The translations under genes were made by a program, and so were the position numbers. Of a stretch of 64,000 bases of DNA, positions 51,180 to 64,000 are shown piece after piece. The number at the start of each line of letters is the position of its first letter. Positions within the stretch are counted from its first letter, which is position 1. The notes under the pieces were generated by a model. The model was not told the DNA's origin. It was given only the letters and a program-made list of their open reading frames with translations, and did not search any database. Source of the stretch: Limnomonas spitsbergensis (Eukaryota > Chlorophyta > Chlorophyceae > Chlamydomonadales); NCBI GenBank assembly GCA_037349105.1, contig JAYJMM010000024.1, forward strand, positions 62,001 to 126,000, read 5' to 3'.

Positions 51180-54100
51180 TTATTGCAAGAATGTTACCTT
51201 GATGCAAGAATGTTACCTTGCTGCAAGAATGTTACCTTGATGCAAGAATGTTACCTTGCTGCAAGAATGTTACCTTGATGCAAGAATGTTACATTGATGC
51301 AAGAATGTTCGTCCTTGATGCAAGAATGTTCGTCCTTGCTGCAAGAATGTTACCTTGATGCAAGAATGTTACCTTGATGCAAGAATGTTACCTTGCTGCA
51401 AGAATGTTACCTTGCTGCAAGAATGTTACCTTGATGCAAGAATGTTACCTTGATGCAAGAATGTTACCTTGATGCAAGAATGTTACCTTGCTGCAAGAAT
51501 GTTACCTTGATGCAAGAATGTTACCTTGATGCAAGAATGTTACCTTGATGCAAGAATGTTACCTTGATGCAAGAATGTTACCTTGATGCAAGAATGTTAC
51601 CTTGCTGCAAGAATGTTACCTTGCTGCAAGAATGTTACCTTGCTGCAAGAATGTTACCTTGCTGCAAGAATGTTACCTTGCTGCAAGAATGTTACCTTGA
51701 TGCAAGAATGTTACCTTGCTGCAAGAATGTTACCTTGCTGCAAGCATGTTACCTTGCTGCAAGAATGTTACCTTGCTGCAAGAATGTTACCTTGATGCAA
51801 GAATGTTACCTTGCTGCAAGAATGTTACCTTGCTGCAAGAATGTTACCTTGCTGCAAGAATGTTACCTTGCTGCAAGAATGTTACCTTGCTGCAAGAATG
51901 TTACCTTGCTGCAAGAATGTTACCTTGCTGCAAGAATGTTACCTTGCTGCAAGAATGTTACCTTGCTGCAAGAATGTTACCTTGCTGCAAGAATGTTACC
52001 TTGCTGCAAGAATGTTACCTTGATGCAAGAATGTTACCTTGATGCGAGAATGTTACCTTGATGCAAGAATGTTACCTTGATGCAAGAATGTTACCTTGCT
52101 GCAAGAATGTTACCTTGATGCAAGAATGTTACCTTGATGCAAGGATGTTACCTTGATGCAAGAATGTTACCTTGATGCAAGAATGTTACCTTGATGCAAG
52201 AATGTTACCTTGCTGCAAGAATGTTACCTTGATGCAAGAATGTTACCTTGCTGCAAGAATGTTACCTTGATGCAAGAATGTTACCTTGATGCAAGAATGT
52301 TACCTTGCTGCAAGAATGTTACCTTGCTGCAAGAATGTTACCTTGATGCAAGAATGTTACCTTGATGCAAGAATGTTACCTTGATGCAAGAATGTTACCT
52401 TGCTGCAAGAATGTTACCTTGCTGCAAGAATGTTACCTTGCTGCAAGAATGTTACCTTGATGCAAGAATGTTACCTTGATGCAAGAATGTTACCTTGATG
52501 CAAGAATGTTACCTTGATGCAAGAATGTTACCTTGATGCAAGAATGTTACCTTGCTGCAAGAATGTTACCTTGCTGCAAGAATGTTACCTTGCTGCAAGA
52601 ATGTTACCTTGCTGCAAGAATGTTACCTTGCTGCAAGAATGTTACCTTGCTGCAAGAATGTTACCTTGATGCAAGAATGTTACCTTGCTGCAAGAATGTT
52701 ACCTTGCTGCAAGAATGTTACCTTGCTGCAAGAATGTTACCTTGATGCAAGAATGTTACCTTGATGCAAGAATGTTACCTTGCTGCAAGAATGTTACCTT
52801 GATGCAAGAATGTTACCTTGCTGCAAGAATGTTACCTTGATGCAAGAATGTTACCTTGATGCAAGAATGTTACCTTGCTGCAAGAATGTTACCTTGCTGC
52901 AAGAATGTTACCTTGCTGCAAGAATGTTACCTTGCTGCAAGAATGTTACCTTGCTGCAAGAATGTTACCTTGCTGCAAGAATGTTACCTTGCTGCAAGAA
53001 TGTTACCTTGCTGCAAGAATGTTACCTTGCTGCAAGAATGTTACCTTGCTGCAAGAATGTTACCTTGCTGCAAGAATGTTACCTTGATGCAAGAATGTTA
53101 CCTTGATGCGAGAATGTTACCTTGATGCAAGAATGTTACCTTGATGCAAGAATGTTACCTTGCTGCAAGAATGTTACCTTGATGCAAGAATGTTACCTTG
53201 ATGCAAGGATGTTACCTTGATGCAAGAATGTTACCTTGATGCAAGAATGTTACCTTGATGCAAGAATGTTACCTTGCTGCAAGAATGTTACCTTGATGCA
53301 AGAATGTTACCTTGCTGCAAGAATGTTACCTTGATGCAAGAATGTTACCTTGATGCAAGAATGTTACCTTGCTGCAAGAATGTTACCTTGCTGCAAGAAT
53401 GTTACCTTGCTGCAAGAATGTTACCTTGATGCAAGAATGTTACCTTGATGCAAGAATGTTACCTTGCTGCAAGAATGTTACCTTGCTGCAAGAATGTTAC
53501 CTTGCTGCAAGAATGTTACCTTGATGCAAGAATGTTACCTTGATGCAAGAATGTTACCTTGATGCAAGAATGTTACCTTGATGCAAGAATGTTACCTTGA
53601 TGCAAGAATGTTACCTTGCTGCAAGAATGTTACCTTGCTGCAAGAATGTTACCTTGCTGCAAGAATGTTACCTTGCTGCAAGAATGTTACCTTGATGCAA
53701 GAATGTTACCTTGCTGCAAGAATGTTACCTTGCTGCAAGAATGTTACCTTGCTGCAAGAATGTTACCTTGCTGCAAGAATGTTACCTTGCTGCAAGAATG
53801 TTACCTTATTGCAAGAATGTTACCTTGATGCAAGAATGTTACCTTGCTGCAAGAATGTTACCTTGATGCAAGAATGTTACCTTGCTGCAAGAATGTTACC
53901 TTGATGCAAGAATGTTACATTGATGCAAGAATGTTCGTCCTTGATGCAAGAATGTTCGTCCTTGCTGCAAGAATGTTACCTTGATGCAAGAATGTTACCT
54001 TGATGCAAGAATGTTACCTTGCTGCAAGAATGTTACCTTGCTGCAAGAATGTTACCTTGATGCAAGAATGTTACCTTGATGCAAGAATGTTACCTTGATG

Positions 54101-56430
54101 CAAGAATGTTACCTTGCTGCAAGAATGTTACCTTGATGCAAGAATGTTACCTTGATGCAAGAATGTTACCTTGATGCAAGAATGTTACCTTGATGCAAGA
54201 ATGTTACCTTGATGCAAGAATGTTACCTTGCTGCAAGAATGTTACCTTGCTGCAAGAATGTTACCTTGCTGCAAGAATGTTACCTTGCTGCAAGAATGTT
54301 ACCTTGCTGCAAGAATGTTACCTTGATGCAAGAATGTTACCTTGCTGCAAGAATGTTACCTTGCTGCAAGCATGTTACCTTGCTGCAAGAATGTTACCTT
54401 GCTGCAAGAATGTTACCTTGATGCAAGAATGTTACCTTGCTGCAAGAATGTTACCTTGCTGCAAGAATGTTACCTTGCTGCAAGAATGTTACCTTGCTGC
54501 AAGAATGTTACCTTGCTGCAAGAATGTTACCTTGCTGCAAGAATGTTACCTTGCTGCAAGAATGTTACCTTGCTGCAAGAATGTTACCTTGCTGCAAGAA
54601 TGTTACCTTGCTGCAAGAATGTTACCTTGCTGCAAGAATGTTACCTTGATGCAAGAATGTTACCTTGATGCGAGAATGTTACCTTGATGCAAGAATGTTA
54701 CCTTGATGCAAGAATGTTACCTTGCTGCAAGAATGTTACCTTGATGCAAGAATGTTACCTTGATGCAAGGATGTTACCTTGATGCAAGAATGTTACCTTG
54801 ATGCAAGAATGTTACCTTGATGCAAGAATGTTACCTTGCTGCAAGAATGTTACCTTGATGCAAGAATGTTACCTTGCTGCAAGAATGTTACCTTGATGCA
54901 AGAATGTTACCTTGATGCAAGAATGTTACCTTGCTGCAAGAATGTTACCTTGCTGCAAGAATGTTACCTTGATGCAAGAATGTTACCTTGATGCAAGAAT
55001 GTTACCTTGATGCAAGAATGTTACCTTGCTGCAAGAATGTTACCTTGCTGCAAGAATGTTACCTTGCTGCAAGAATGTTACCTTGATGCAAGAATGTTAC
55101 CTTGATGCAAGAATGTTACCTTGATGCAAGAATGTTACCTTGATGCAAGAATGTTACCTTGATGCAAGAATGTTACCTTGCTGCAAGAATGTTACCTTGC
55201 TGCAAGAATGTTACCTTGCTGCAAGAATGTTACCTTGCTGCAAGAATGTTACCTTGCTGCAAGAATGTTACCTTGCTGCAAGAATGTTACCTTGATGCAA
55301 GAATGTTACCTTGCTGCAAGAATGTTACCTTGCTGCAAGAATGTTACCTTGCTGCAAGAATGTTACCTTGATGCAAGAATGTTACCTTGATGCAAGAATG
55401 TTACCTTGCTGCAAGAATGTTACCTTGATGCAAGAATGTTACCTTGCTGCAAGAATGTTACCTTGATGCAAGAATGTTACCTTGATGCAAGAATGTTACC
55501 TTGCTGCAAGAATGTTACCTTGCTGCAAGAATGTTACCTTGCTGCAAGAATGTTACCTTGCTGCAAGAATGTTACCTTGCTGCAAGAATGTTACCTTGCT
55601 GCAAGAATGTTACCTTGCTGCAAGAATGTTACCTTGCTGCAAGAATGTTACCTTGCTGCAAGAATGTTACCTTGCTGCAAGAATGTTACCTTGCTGCAAG
55701 AATGTTACCTTGATGCAAGAATGTTACCTTGATGCAAGAATGTTACCTTGATGCAAGAATGTTACCTTGATGCAAGAATGTTACCTTGATGCAAGAATGT
55801 TACCTTGATGCAAGAATGTTACCTTGATGCAAGAATGTTACCTTGATGCAAGAATGTTACCTTGATGCAAGAATGTTACCTTGATGCAAGAATGTTACCT
55901 TGCTGCAAGAATGTTACCTTGATGCAAGAATGTTACCTTGCTGCAAGAATGTTACCTTGATGCAAGAATGTTACCTTGATGCAAGAATGTTACCTTGCTG
56001 CAAGAATGTTACCTTGCTGCAAGAATGTTACCTTGCTGCAAGAATGTTACCTTGATGCAAGAATGTTACCTTGCTGCAAGAATGTTACCTTGCTGCAAGA
56101 ATGTTACCTTGCTGCAAGAATGTTACCTTGCTGCAAGAATGTTACCTTGATGCAAGAATGTTACCTTGATGCAAGAATGTTACCTTGATGCAAGAATGTT
56201 ACCTTGATGCAAGAATGTTACCTTGATGCAAGAATGTTACCTTGCTGCAAGAATGTTACCTTGCTGCAAGAATGTTACCTTGCTGCAAGAATGTTACCTT
56301 GTTGCAAGAATGTTACCTTGCTGCAAGAATGTTACCTTGCTGCAAGAATGTTACCTTGATGCAAGAATGTTACCTTGCTGCAAGAATGTTACCTTGCTGC
56401 AAGAATGTTACCTTGCTGCAAGAATGTTAC
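51180..56430 (+). repeat. Higher-order tandem repeat of 2,626 bp within the satellite
   Basis: The variant ACCTTATTGC at 51181 recurs at 53807. The TTACATTGATGC marker recurs at 51291/53917, and long stretches (51564-53125 and 54190-55751) have identical unit order. 2,626 bp equals 136 units of 19 plus 2 of 21. Parts recur again, less exactly, at 59543-61104. Confidence 0.85.
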
Positions 56431-59400
56431 CTTGCTGCAAGAATGTTACCTTAATGCAAGAATGTTACCTTGCTGCAAGAATGTTACCTTGATGCAAGAA
56501 TGTTACCTTGCTGCAAGAATGTTACCTTGCTGCAAGAATGTTACCTTGCTGCAAGAATGTTACCTTGATGCAAGAATGTTACCTTGCTGCAAGAATGTTA
56601 CCTTGCTGCAAGAATGTTACCTTGCTGCAAGAATGTTACCTTGATGCAAGAATGTTACCTTGATGCAAGAATGTTACCTTGCTGCAAGAATGTTACCTTG
56701 ATGCAAGAATGTTCGTCCTTGATGCAAGAATGTTCGTCCTTGCTGCAAGAATGTTACCTTGCTGCAAGAATGTTCGTCCTTGCTGCAAGAATGTTCGTCC
56801 TTGCTGCAAGAATGTTCGTCCTTGATGCAAGAATGTTACCTTGCTGCAAGTATGTTACCTTGCTGCAAGAATGTTACCTTGCTGCAAGAATGTTACCTTG
56901 ATGCAAGAATGTTACCTTGCTGCAAGAATGTTACCTTGATGCAATAATGTTACCTTGATGCAAGAATGTTACCTTGCTGCAAGAATGTTACCTTGCTGCA
57001 AGAATGTTACCTTGCTGCAAGAATGTTACCTTGCTGCAAGAATGTTACCTTGATGCAAGAATGTTACCTTGCTGCAAGAATGTTACCTTGATGCAAGAAT
57101 GTTACCTTGCTGCAAGAATGTTACCTTGATGCAAGAATGTTACCTTGATGCAAGAATGTTACCTTGCTGCAAGAATGTTACCTTGCTGCAAGAATGTTAC
57201 CTTGCTGCAAGAATGTTACCTTGATGCAAGAATGTTACCTTATTGCAAGAATGTTACCTTGATGCAAGAATGTTACCTTGCTGCAAGAATGTTACCTTGA
57301 TGCAAGAATGTTACCTTGCTGCAAGAATGTTACCTTGATGCAAGAATGTTACATTGATGCAAGAATGTTACCTTGCTGCAAGAATGTTACCTTGCTGCAA
57401 GAATGTTACCTTGCTGCAAGAATGTTACCTTGCTGCAAGAATGTTACCTTGATGCAAGAATGTTACCTTGCTGCAAGAATGTTACCTTGATGCAAGAATG
57501 TTACCTTGCTGCAAGAATGTTACCTTGATGCAAGAATGTTACATTGATGCAAGAATGTTCGTCCTTGATGCAAGAATGTTCGTCCTTGCTGCAAGAATGT
57601 TACCTTGATGCAAGAATGTTACCTTGATGCAAGAATGTTACCTTGCTGCAAGAATGTTACCTTGCTGCAAGAATGTTACCTTGCTGCAAGAATGTTACCT
57701 TGATGCAAGAATGTTACCTTGATGCAAGAATGTTACCTTGATGCAAGAATGTTACCTTGATGCAAGAATGTTACCTTGATGCAAGAATGTTACCTTGATG
57801 CAAGAATGTTACCTTGCTGCAAGAATGTTACCTTGATGCAAGAATGTTACCTTGCTGCAAGAATGTTACCTTGCTGCAAGAATGTTACCTTGCTGCAAGA
57901 ATGTTACCTTGCTGCAAGAATGTTACCTTGCTGCAAGAATGTTACCTTGATGCAAGAATGTTACCTTGCTGCAAGAATGTTACCTTGATGCAAGAATGTT
58001 ACCTTGATGCAAGAATGTTACCTTGCTGCAAGAATGTTACCTTGCTGCAAGAATGTTACCTTGCTGCAAGAATGTTACCTTGCTGCAAGAATGTTACCTT
58101 GCTGCAAGAATGTTACCTTGCTGCAAGAATGTTACCTTGCTGCAAGAATGTTACCTTGCTGCAAGAATGTTACCTTGATGCAAGAATGTTACCTTGCTGC
58201 AAGAATGTTACCTTGATGCAAGAATGTTACCTTGATGCAAGAATGTTACCTTGCTGCAAGAATGTTACCTTGCTGCAAGAATGTTACCTTGCTGCAAGAA
58301 TGTTACCTTGCTGCAAGAATGTTACCTTGCTGCAAGAATGTTACCTTGCTGCAAGAATGTTACCTTGCTGCAAGAATGTTACCTTGCTGCAAGAATGTTA
58401 CCTTGCTGCAAGAATGTTACCTTGCTGCAAGAATGTTACCTTGCTGCAAGAATGTTACCTTGATGCAAGAATGTTACCTTGATGCAAGAATGTTACCTTG
58501 ATGCAAGAATGTTACCTTGATGCAAGAATGTTACCTTGCTGCAAGAATGTTACCTTGATGCAAGAATGTTACCTTGATGCAAGAATGTTACCTTGATGCA
58601 AGAATGTTACCTTGATGCAAGAATGTTACCTTGATGCAAGAATGTTACCTTGCTGCAAGAATGTTACCTTGATGCAAGAATGTTACCTTGCTGCAAGAAT
58701 GTTACCTTGATGCAAGAATGTTACCTTGATGCAAGAATGTTACCTTGCTGCAAGAATGTTACCTTGCTGCAAGAATGTTACCTTGCTGCAAGAATGTTAC
58801 CTTGATGCAAGAATGTTACCTTGATGCAAGAATGTTACCTTGCTGCAAGAATGTTACCTTGCTGCAAGAATGTTACCTTGCTGCAAGAATGTTACCTTGA
58901 TGCAAGAATGTTACCTTGATGCAAGAATGTTACCTTGCTGCAAGAATGTTACCTTGATGCAAGAATGTTACCTTGATGCAAGAATGTTACCTTGCTGCAA
59001 GAATGTTACCTTGCTGCAAGAATGTTACCTTGCTGCAAGAATGTTACCTTGCTGCAAGAATGTTACCTTGCTGCAAGAATGTTACCTTGCTGCAAGAATG
59101 TTACCTTGCTGCAAGAATGTTACCTTGCTGCAAGAATGTTACCTTGCTGCAAGAATGTTACCTTGCTGCAAGAATGTTACCTTGATGCAAGAATGTTACC
59201 TTGCTGCAAGAATGTTACCTTGATGCAAGAATGTTACCTTGCTGCAAGAATGTTACCTTGATGCAAGAATGTTACCTTGATGCAAGAATGTTACCTTGAT
59301 GCAAGAATGTTACCTTGCTGCAAGAATGTTACCTTGATGCAAGAATGTTACCTTGATGCAAGAATGTTACCTTGCTGCAAGAATGTTACCTTGCTGCAAG

Positions 59401-62400
59401 AATGTTACCTTGATGCAAGAATGTTACCTTGATGCAAGAATGTTACCTTGATGCAAGAATGTTACCTTGCTGCAAGAATGTTACCTTGATGCAAGAATGT
59501 TACCTTGATGCAAGAATGTTACCTTGATGCAAGAATGTTACCTTGATGCAAGAATGTTACCTTGATGCAAGAATGTTACCTTGCTGCAAGAATGTTACCT
59601 TGCTGCAAGAATGTTACCTTGCTGCAAGAATGTTACCTTGCTGCAAGAATGTTACCTTGCTGCAAGAATGTTACCTTGATGCAAGAATGTTACCTTGCTG
59701 CAAGAATGTTACCTTGCTGCAAGAATGTTACCTTGCTGCAAGAATGTTACCTTGCTGCAAGAATGTTACCTTGATGCAAGAATGTTACCTTGCTGCAAGA
59801 ATGTTACCTTGCTGCAAGAATGTTACCTTGCTGCAAGAATGTTACCTTGCTGCAAGAATGTTACCTTGCTGCAAGAATGTTACCTTGCTGCAAGAATGTT
59901 ACCTTGCTGCAAGAATGTTACCTTGCTGCAAGAATGTTACCTTGCTGCAAGAATGTTACCTTGCTGCAAGAATGTTACCTTGCTGCAAGAATGTTACCTT
60001 GCTGCAAGAATGTTACCTTGATGCAAGAATGTTACCTTGATGCAAGAATGTTACCTTGATGCAAGAATGTTACCTTGCTGCAAGAATGTTACCTTGATGC
60101 AAGAATGTTACCTTGATGCAAGAATGTTACCTTGATGCAAGAATGTTACCTTGATGCAAGAATGTTACCTTGATGCAAGAATGTTACCTTGCTGCAAGAA
60201 TGTTACCTTGATGCAAGAATGTTACCTTGCTGCAAGAATGTTACCTTGATGCAAGAATGTTACCTTGATGCAAGAATGTTACCTTGCTGCAAGAATGTTA
60301 CCTTGCTGCAAGAATGTTACCTTGATGCAAGAATGTTACCTTGATGCAAGAATGTTACCTTGATGCAAGAATGTTACCTTGCTGCAAGAATGTTACCTTG
60401 CTGCAAGAATGTTACCTTGCTGCAAGAATGTTACCTTGATGCAAGAATGTTACCTTGATGCAAGAATGTTACCTTGATGCAAGAATGTTACCTTGATGCA
60501 AGAATGTTACCTTGATGCAAGAATGTTACCTTGCTGCAAGAATGTTACCTTGCTGCAAGAATGTTACCTTGCTGCAAGAATGTTACCTTGCTGCAAGAAT
60601 GTTACCTTGCTGCAAGAATGTTACCTTGCTGCAAGAATGTTACCTTGCTGCAAGAATGTTACCTTGCTGCAAGAATGTTACCTTGCTGCAAGAATGTTAC
60701 CTTGCTGCAAGAATGTTACCTTGATGCAAGAATGTTACCTTGATGCAAGAATGTTACCTTGCTGCAAGAATGTTACCTTGATGCAAGAATGTTACCTTGC
60801 TGCAAGAATGTTACCTTGATGCAAGAATGTTACCTTGATGCAAGAATGTTACCTTGCTGCAAGAATGTTACCTTGCTGCAAGAATGTTACCTTGCTGCAA
60901 GAATGTTACCTTGCTGCAAGAATGTTACCTTGCTGCAAGAATGTTACCTTGCTGCAAGAATGTTACCTTGCTGCAAGAATGTTACCTTGCTGCAAGAATG
61001 TTACCTTGCTGCAAGAATGTTACCTTGCTGCAAGAATGTTACCTTGCTGCAAGAATGTTACCTTGATGCAAGAATGTTACCTTGATGCAAGAATGTTACC
61101 TTGATGCAAGAATGTTACCTTGATGCAAGAATGTTACCTTGCTGCAAGAATGTTACCTTGATGCAAGAATGTTACCTTGATGCAAGAATGTTACCTTGAT
61201 GCAAGAATGTTACCTTGATGCAAGAATGTTACCTTGATGCAAGAATGTTACCTTGCTGCAAGAATGTTACCTTGATGCAAGAATGTTACCTTGCTGCAAG
61301 AATGTTACCTTGATGCAAGAATGTTACCTTGATGCAAGAATGTTACCTTGCTGCAAGAATGTTACCTTGCTGCAAGAATGTTACCTTGCTGCAAGAATGT
61401 TACCTTGATGCAAGAATGTTACCTTGATGCAAGAATGTTACCTTGCTGCAAGAATGTTACCTTGCTGCAAGAATGTTACCTTGCTGCAAGAATGTTACCT
61501 TGATGCAAGAATGTTACCTTGATGCAAGAATGTTACCTTGATGCAAGAATGTTACCTTGATGCAAGAATGTTACCTTGATGCAAGAATGTTACCTTGCTG
61601 CAAGAATGTTACCTTGCTGCAAGAATGTTACCTTGCTGCAAGAATGTTACCTTGCTGCAAGAATGTTACCTTGCTGCAAGAATGTTACCTTGCTGCAAGA
61701 ATGTTACCTTGATGCAAGAATGTTACCTTGCTGCAAGAATGTTACCTTGCTGCAAGAATGTTACCTTGCTGCAAGAATGTTACCTTGATGCAAGAATGTT
61801 ACCTTGATGCAAGAATGTTACCTTGCTGCAAGAATGTTACCTTGATGCAAGAATGTTACCTTGCTGCAAGAATGTTACCTTGCTGCAAGAATGTTACCTT
61901 GCTGCAAGAATGTTACCTTGATGCAAGAATGTTACCTTGCTGCAAGAATGTTACCTTGCTGCAAGAATGTTACCTTGCTGCAAGAATGTTACCTTGATGC
62001 AAGAATGTTACCTTGATGCAAGAATGTTACCTTGCTGCAAGAATGTTACCTTGATGCAAGAATGTTACCTTGATGCAAGAATGTTACCTTGCTGCAAGAA
62101 TGTTACCTTGCTGCAAGAATGTTACCTTGCTGCAAGAATGTTACCTTGCTGCAAGAATGTTACCTTGATGCAAGAATGTTACCTTGCTGCAAGAATGTTA
62201 CCTTGCTGCAAGAATGTTACCTTGCTGCAAGAATGTTACCTTGATGCAAGAATGTTACCTTGCTGCAAGAATGTTACCTTGCTGCAAGAATGTTACCTTG
62301 ATGCAAGAATGTTACCTTGCTGCAAGAATGTTACCTTGCTGCAAGAATGTTACCTTGCTGCAAGAATGTTACCTTGCTGCAAGAATGTTACCTTGATGCA

Positions 62401-64000
62401 AGAATGTTACCTTGCTGCAAGAATGTTACCTTGATGCAAGAATGTTACCTTGCTGCAAGAATGTTACCTTGATGCAAGAATGTTACCTTGATGCAAGAAT
62501 GTTACCTTGCTGCAAGAATGTTACCTTGCTGCAAGAATGTTACCTTGCTGCAAGAATGTTACCTTGATGCAAGAATGTTACCTTGATGCAAGAATGTTAC
62601 CTTGATGCAAGAATGTTACCTTGCTGCAAGAATGTTACCTTGATGCAAGAATGTTACCTTGCTGCAAGAATGTTACCTTGATGCAAGAATGTTACCTTGA
62701 TGCAAGAATGTTACCTTGCTGCAAGAATGTTACCTTGCTGCAAGAATGTTACCTTGCTGCAAGAATGTTACCTTGCTGCAAGAATGTTACCTTGATGCAA
62801 GAATGTTACCTTGCTGCAAGAATGTTACCTTGATGCAAGAATGTTACCTTGCTGCAAGAATGTTACCTTGATGCAAGAATGTTACCTTGATGCAAGAATG
62901 TTACCTTGATGCAAGAATGTTACCTTGCTGCAAGAATGTTACCTTGATGCAAGAATGTTACCTTGATGCAAGAATGTTACCTTGCTGCAAGAATGTTACC
63001 TTGCTGCAAGAATGTTACCTTGCTGCAAGAATGTTACCTTGATGCAAGAATGTTACCTTGATGCAAGAATGTTACCTTGCTGCAAGAATGTTACCTTGAT
63101 GCAAGAATGTTACCTTGATGCAAGAATGTTACCTTGATGCAAGAATGTTACCTTGCTGCAAGAATGTTACCTTGATGCAAGAATGTTACCTTGCTGCAAG
63201 AATGTTACCTTGCTGCAAGAATGTTACCTTGCTGCAAGAATGTTACCTTGCTGCAAGAATGTTACCTTGCTGCAAGAATGTTACCTTGCTGCAAGAATGT
63301 TACCTTGCTGCAAGAATGTTACCTTGCTGCAAGAATGTTACCTTGCTGCAAGAATGTTACCTTGCTGCAAGAATGTTACCTTGATGCAAGAATGTTACCT
63401 TGATGCAAGAATGTTACCTTGCTGCAAGAATGTTACCTTGCTGCAAGAATGTTACCTTGCTGCAAGAATGTTACCTTGCTGCAAGAATGTTACCTTGCTG
63501 CAAGAATGTTACCTTGCTGCAAGAATGTTACCTTGCTGCAAGAATGTTACCTTGCTGCAAGAATGTTACCTTGCTGCAAGAATGTTACCTTGATGCAAGA
63601 ATGTTACCTTGATGCAAGAATGTTACCTTGCTGCAAGAATGTTACCTTGATGCAAGAATGTTACCTTGCTGCAAGAATGTTACCTTGATGCAAGAATGTT
63701 ACCTTGCTGCAAGAATGTTACCTTGCTGCAAGAATGTTACCTTGATGCAAGAATGTTACCTTGATGCAAGAATGTTACCTTGCTGCAAGAATGTTACCTT
63801 GCTGCAAGAATGTTACCTTGATGCAAGAATGTTACCTTGATGCAAGAATGTTACCTTGCTGCAAGAATGTTACCTTGATGCAAGAATGTTACCTTGCTGC
63901 AAGAATGTTACCTTGCTGCAAGAATGTTACCTTGCTGCAAGAATGTTACCTTGATGCAAGAATGTTACCTTGCTGCAAGAATGTTACCTTGCTGCAAGAA

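Larger units (their letters stand above)
30890..64000 (+). repeat. Giant 19-bp satellite, about 1,740 units, open at window end
   Basis: Unit TGTTACCTTGCTGCAAGAA. Two main versions differ at one base (CTTGCTGC and CTTGATGC). A 21-bp version carries TTCGTCC in place of TTACC. Rare variants include TTACATTG, GCAATAATG, GCAAGCATG, GCAAAGATG, GATGCGAG and TTATTGC. The array is uninterrupted for 33 kb and always on the same strand. Reading frames through it (CCKNVTLLQECYLAARMLP) exist because the C version has no stop in any plus frame; they are not genes. It follows directly on the exon-derived 67-bp array. Confidence 0.98.

Noticed and set aside
30927..64000. Hundreds of open frames of 60-222 codons reading CCKNVTLLQECYLAAR repeats
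   Set aside because: They are the 19-bp satellite read in three frames; 57 bp gives a 19-residue period. Stops appear simply where the A version falls in frame.
30890..64000. CRISPR array
   Set aside because: There are no unique spacers; the repeat is contiguous, and the context is eukaryotic.
30890..64000. Telomeric repeat
   Set aside because: A 19-bp unit without the short T/G-rich telomere motif; the array adjoins a gene exon rather than ending a chromosome in view.
1..64000. tRNA or rRNA genes
   Set aside because: No cloverleaf with A/B-box sequence or conserved rRNA segment was noticed by eye; a covariance-model scan would be decisive.

Overview
The window looks like nuclear DNA of a large, repeat-rich eukaryotic genome, most likely a green alga or close relative. 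This is an inference. It rests on two spliced genes: a PrxQ-type peroxiredoxin with an organelle-type leader, and a VPS9-domain Rab5 exchange factor of the plant VPS9a type. Both have very short coding exons (60-249 bp) and GT-AG introns of up to 4 kb. There are also hAT transposons and non-LTR retroelement tails. I see no operon, rRNA, tRNA or CRISPR array. Layout: bases 1-3000 hold a long minus-strand ORF (repeat-rich, possibly a retroelement Gag-like protein). Bases 3000-6260 hold a putative short inverted-repeat element, a possible pair of small minus-strand exons and unassigned sequence. Bases 6263-16104 hold the complete five-exon peroxiredoxin gene (204 residues). Bases 16105-21160 are intergenic, with a 5'-truncated LINE-like element flanked by 10-bp duplications and a 770-bp fold-back repeat. 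Bases 21161-29768 hold five exons (230 residues) of the VPS9-domain gene, whose C-terminal exon is not in the window. Intron 2 of that gene carries short-period arrays, two hAT relics and a 60-bp array. From 30890 to the window end (over 33 kb, about 1,740 units) the sequence is an uninterrupted 19-bp satellite. The unifying observation is that introns of both genes are largely built from decayed tandem copies of the exon ends next to them, often including the splice site. This is visible for exons 2, 3, 4 and 5 of the peroxiredoxin gene and for exons 1, 3, 4 and 5 of the VPS9 gene. The last VPS9 exon grades into a 67-bp array with nine copies of its donor site. The 19-bp satellite starts in register with that array's exon-derived segment, so the giant satellite may be the end product of the same process. 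A LINE fragment has also landed exactly on the exon 5 acceptor of the peroxiredoxin gene, and its target-site duplication rebuilds the acceptor. All functional statements are by family resemblance read by eye; no alignment, structure or expression data were available.
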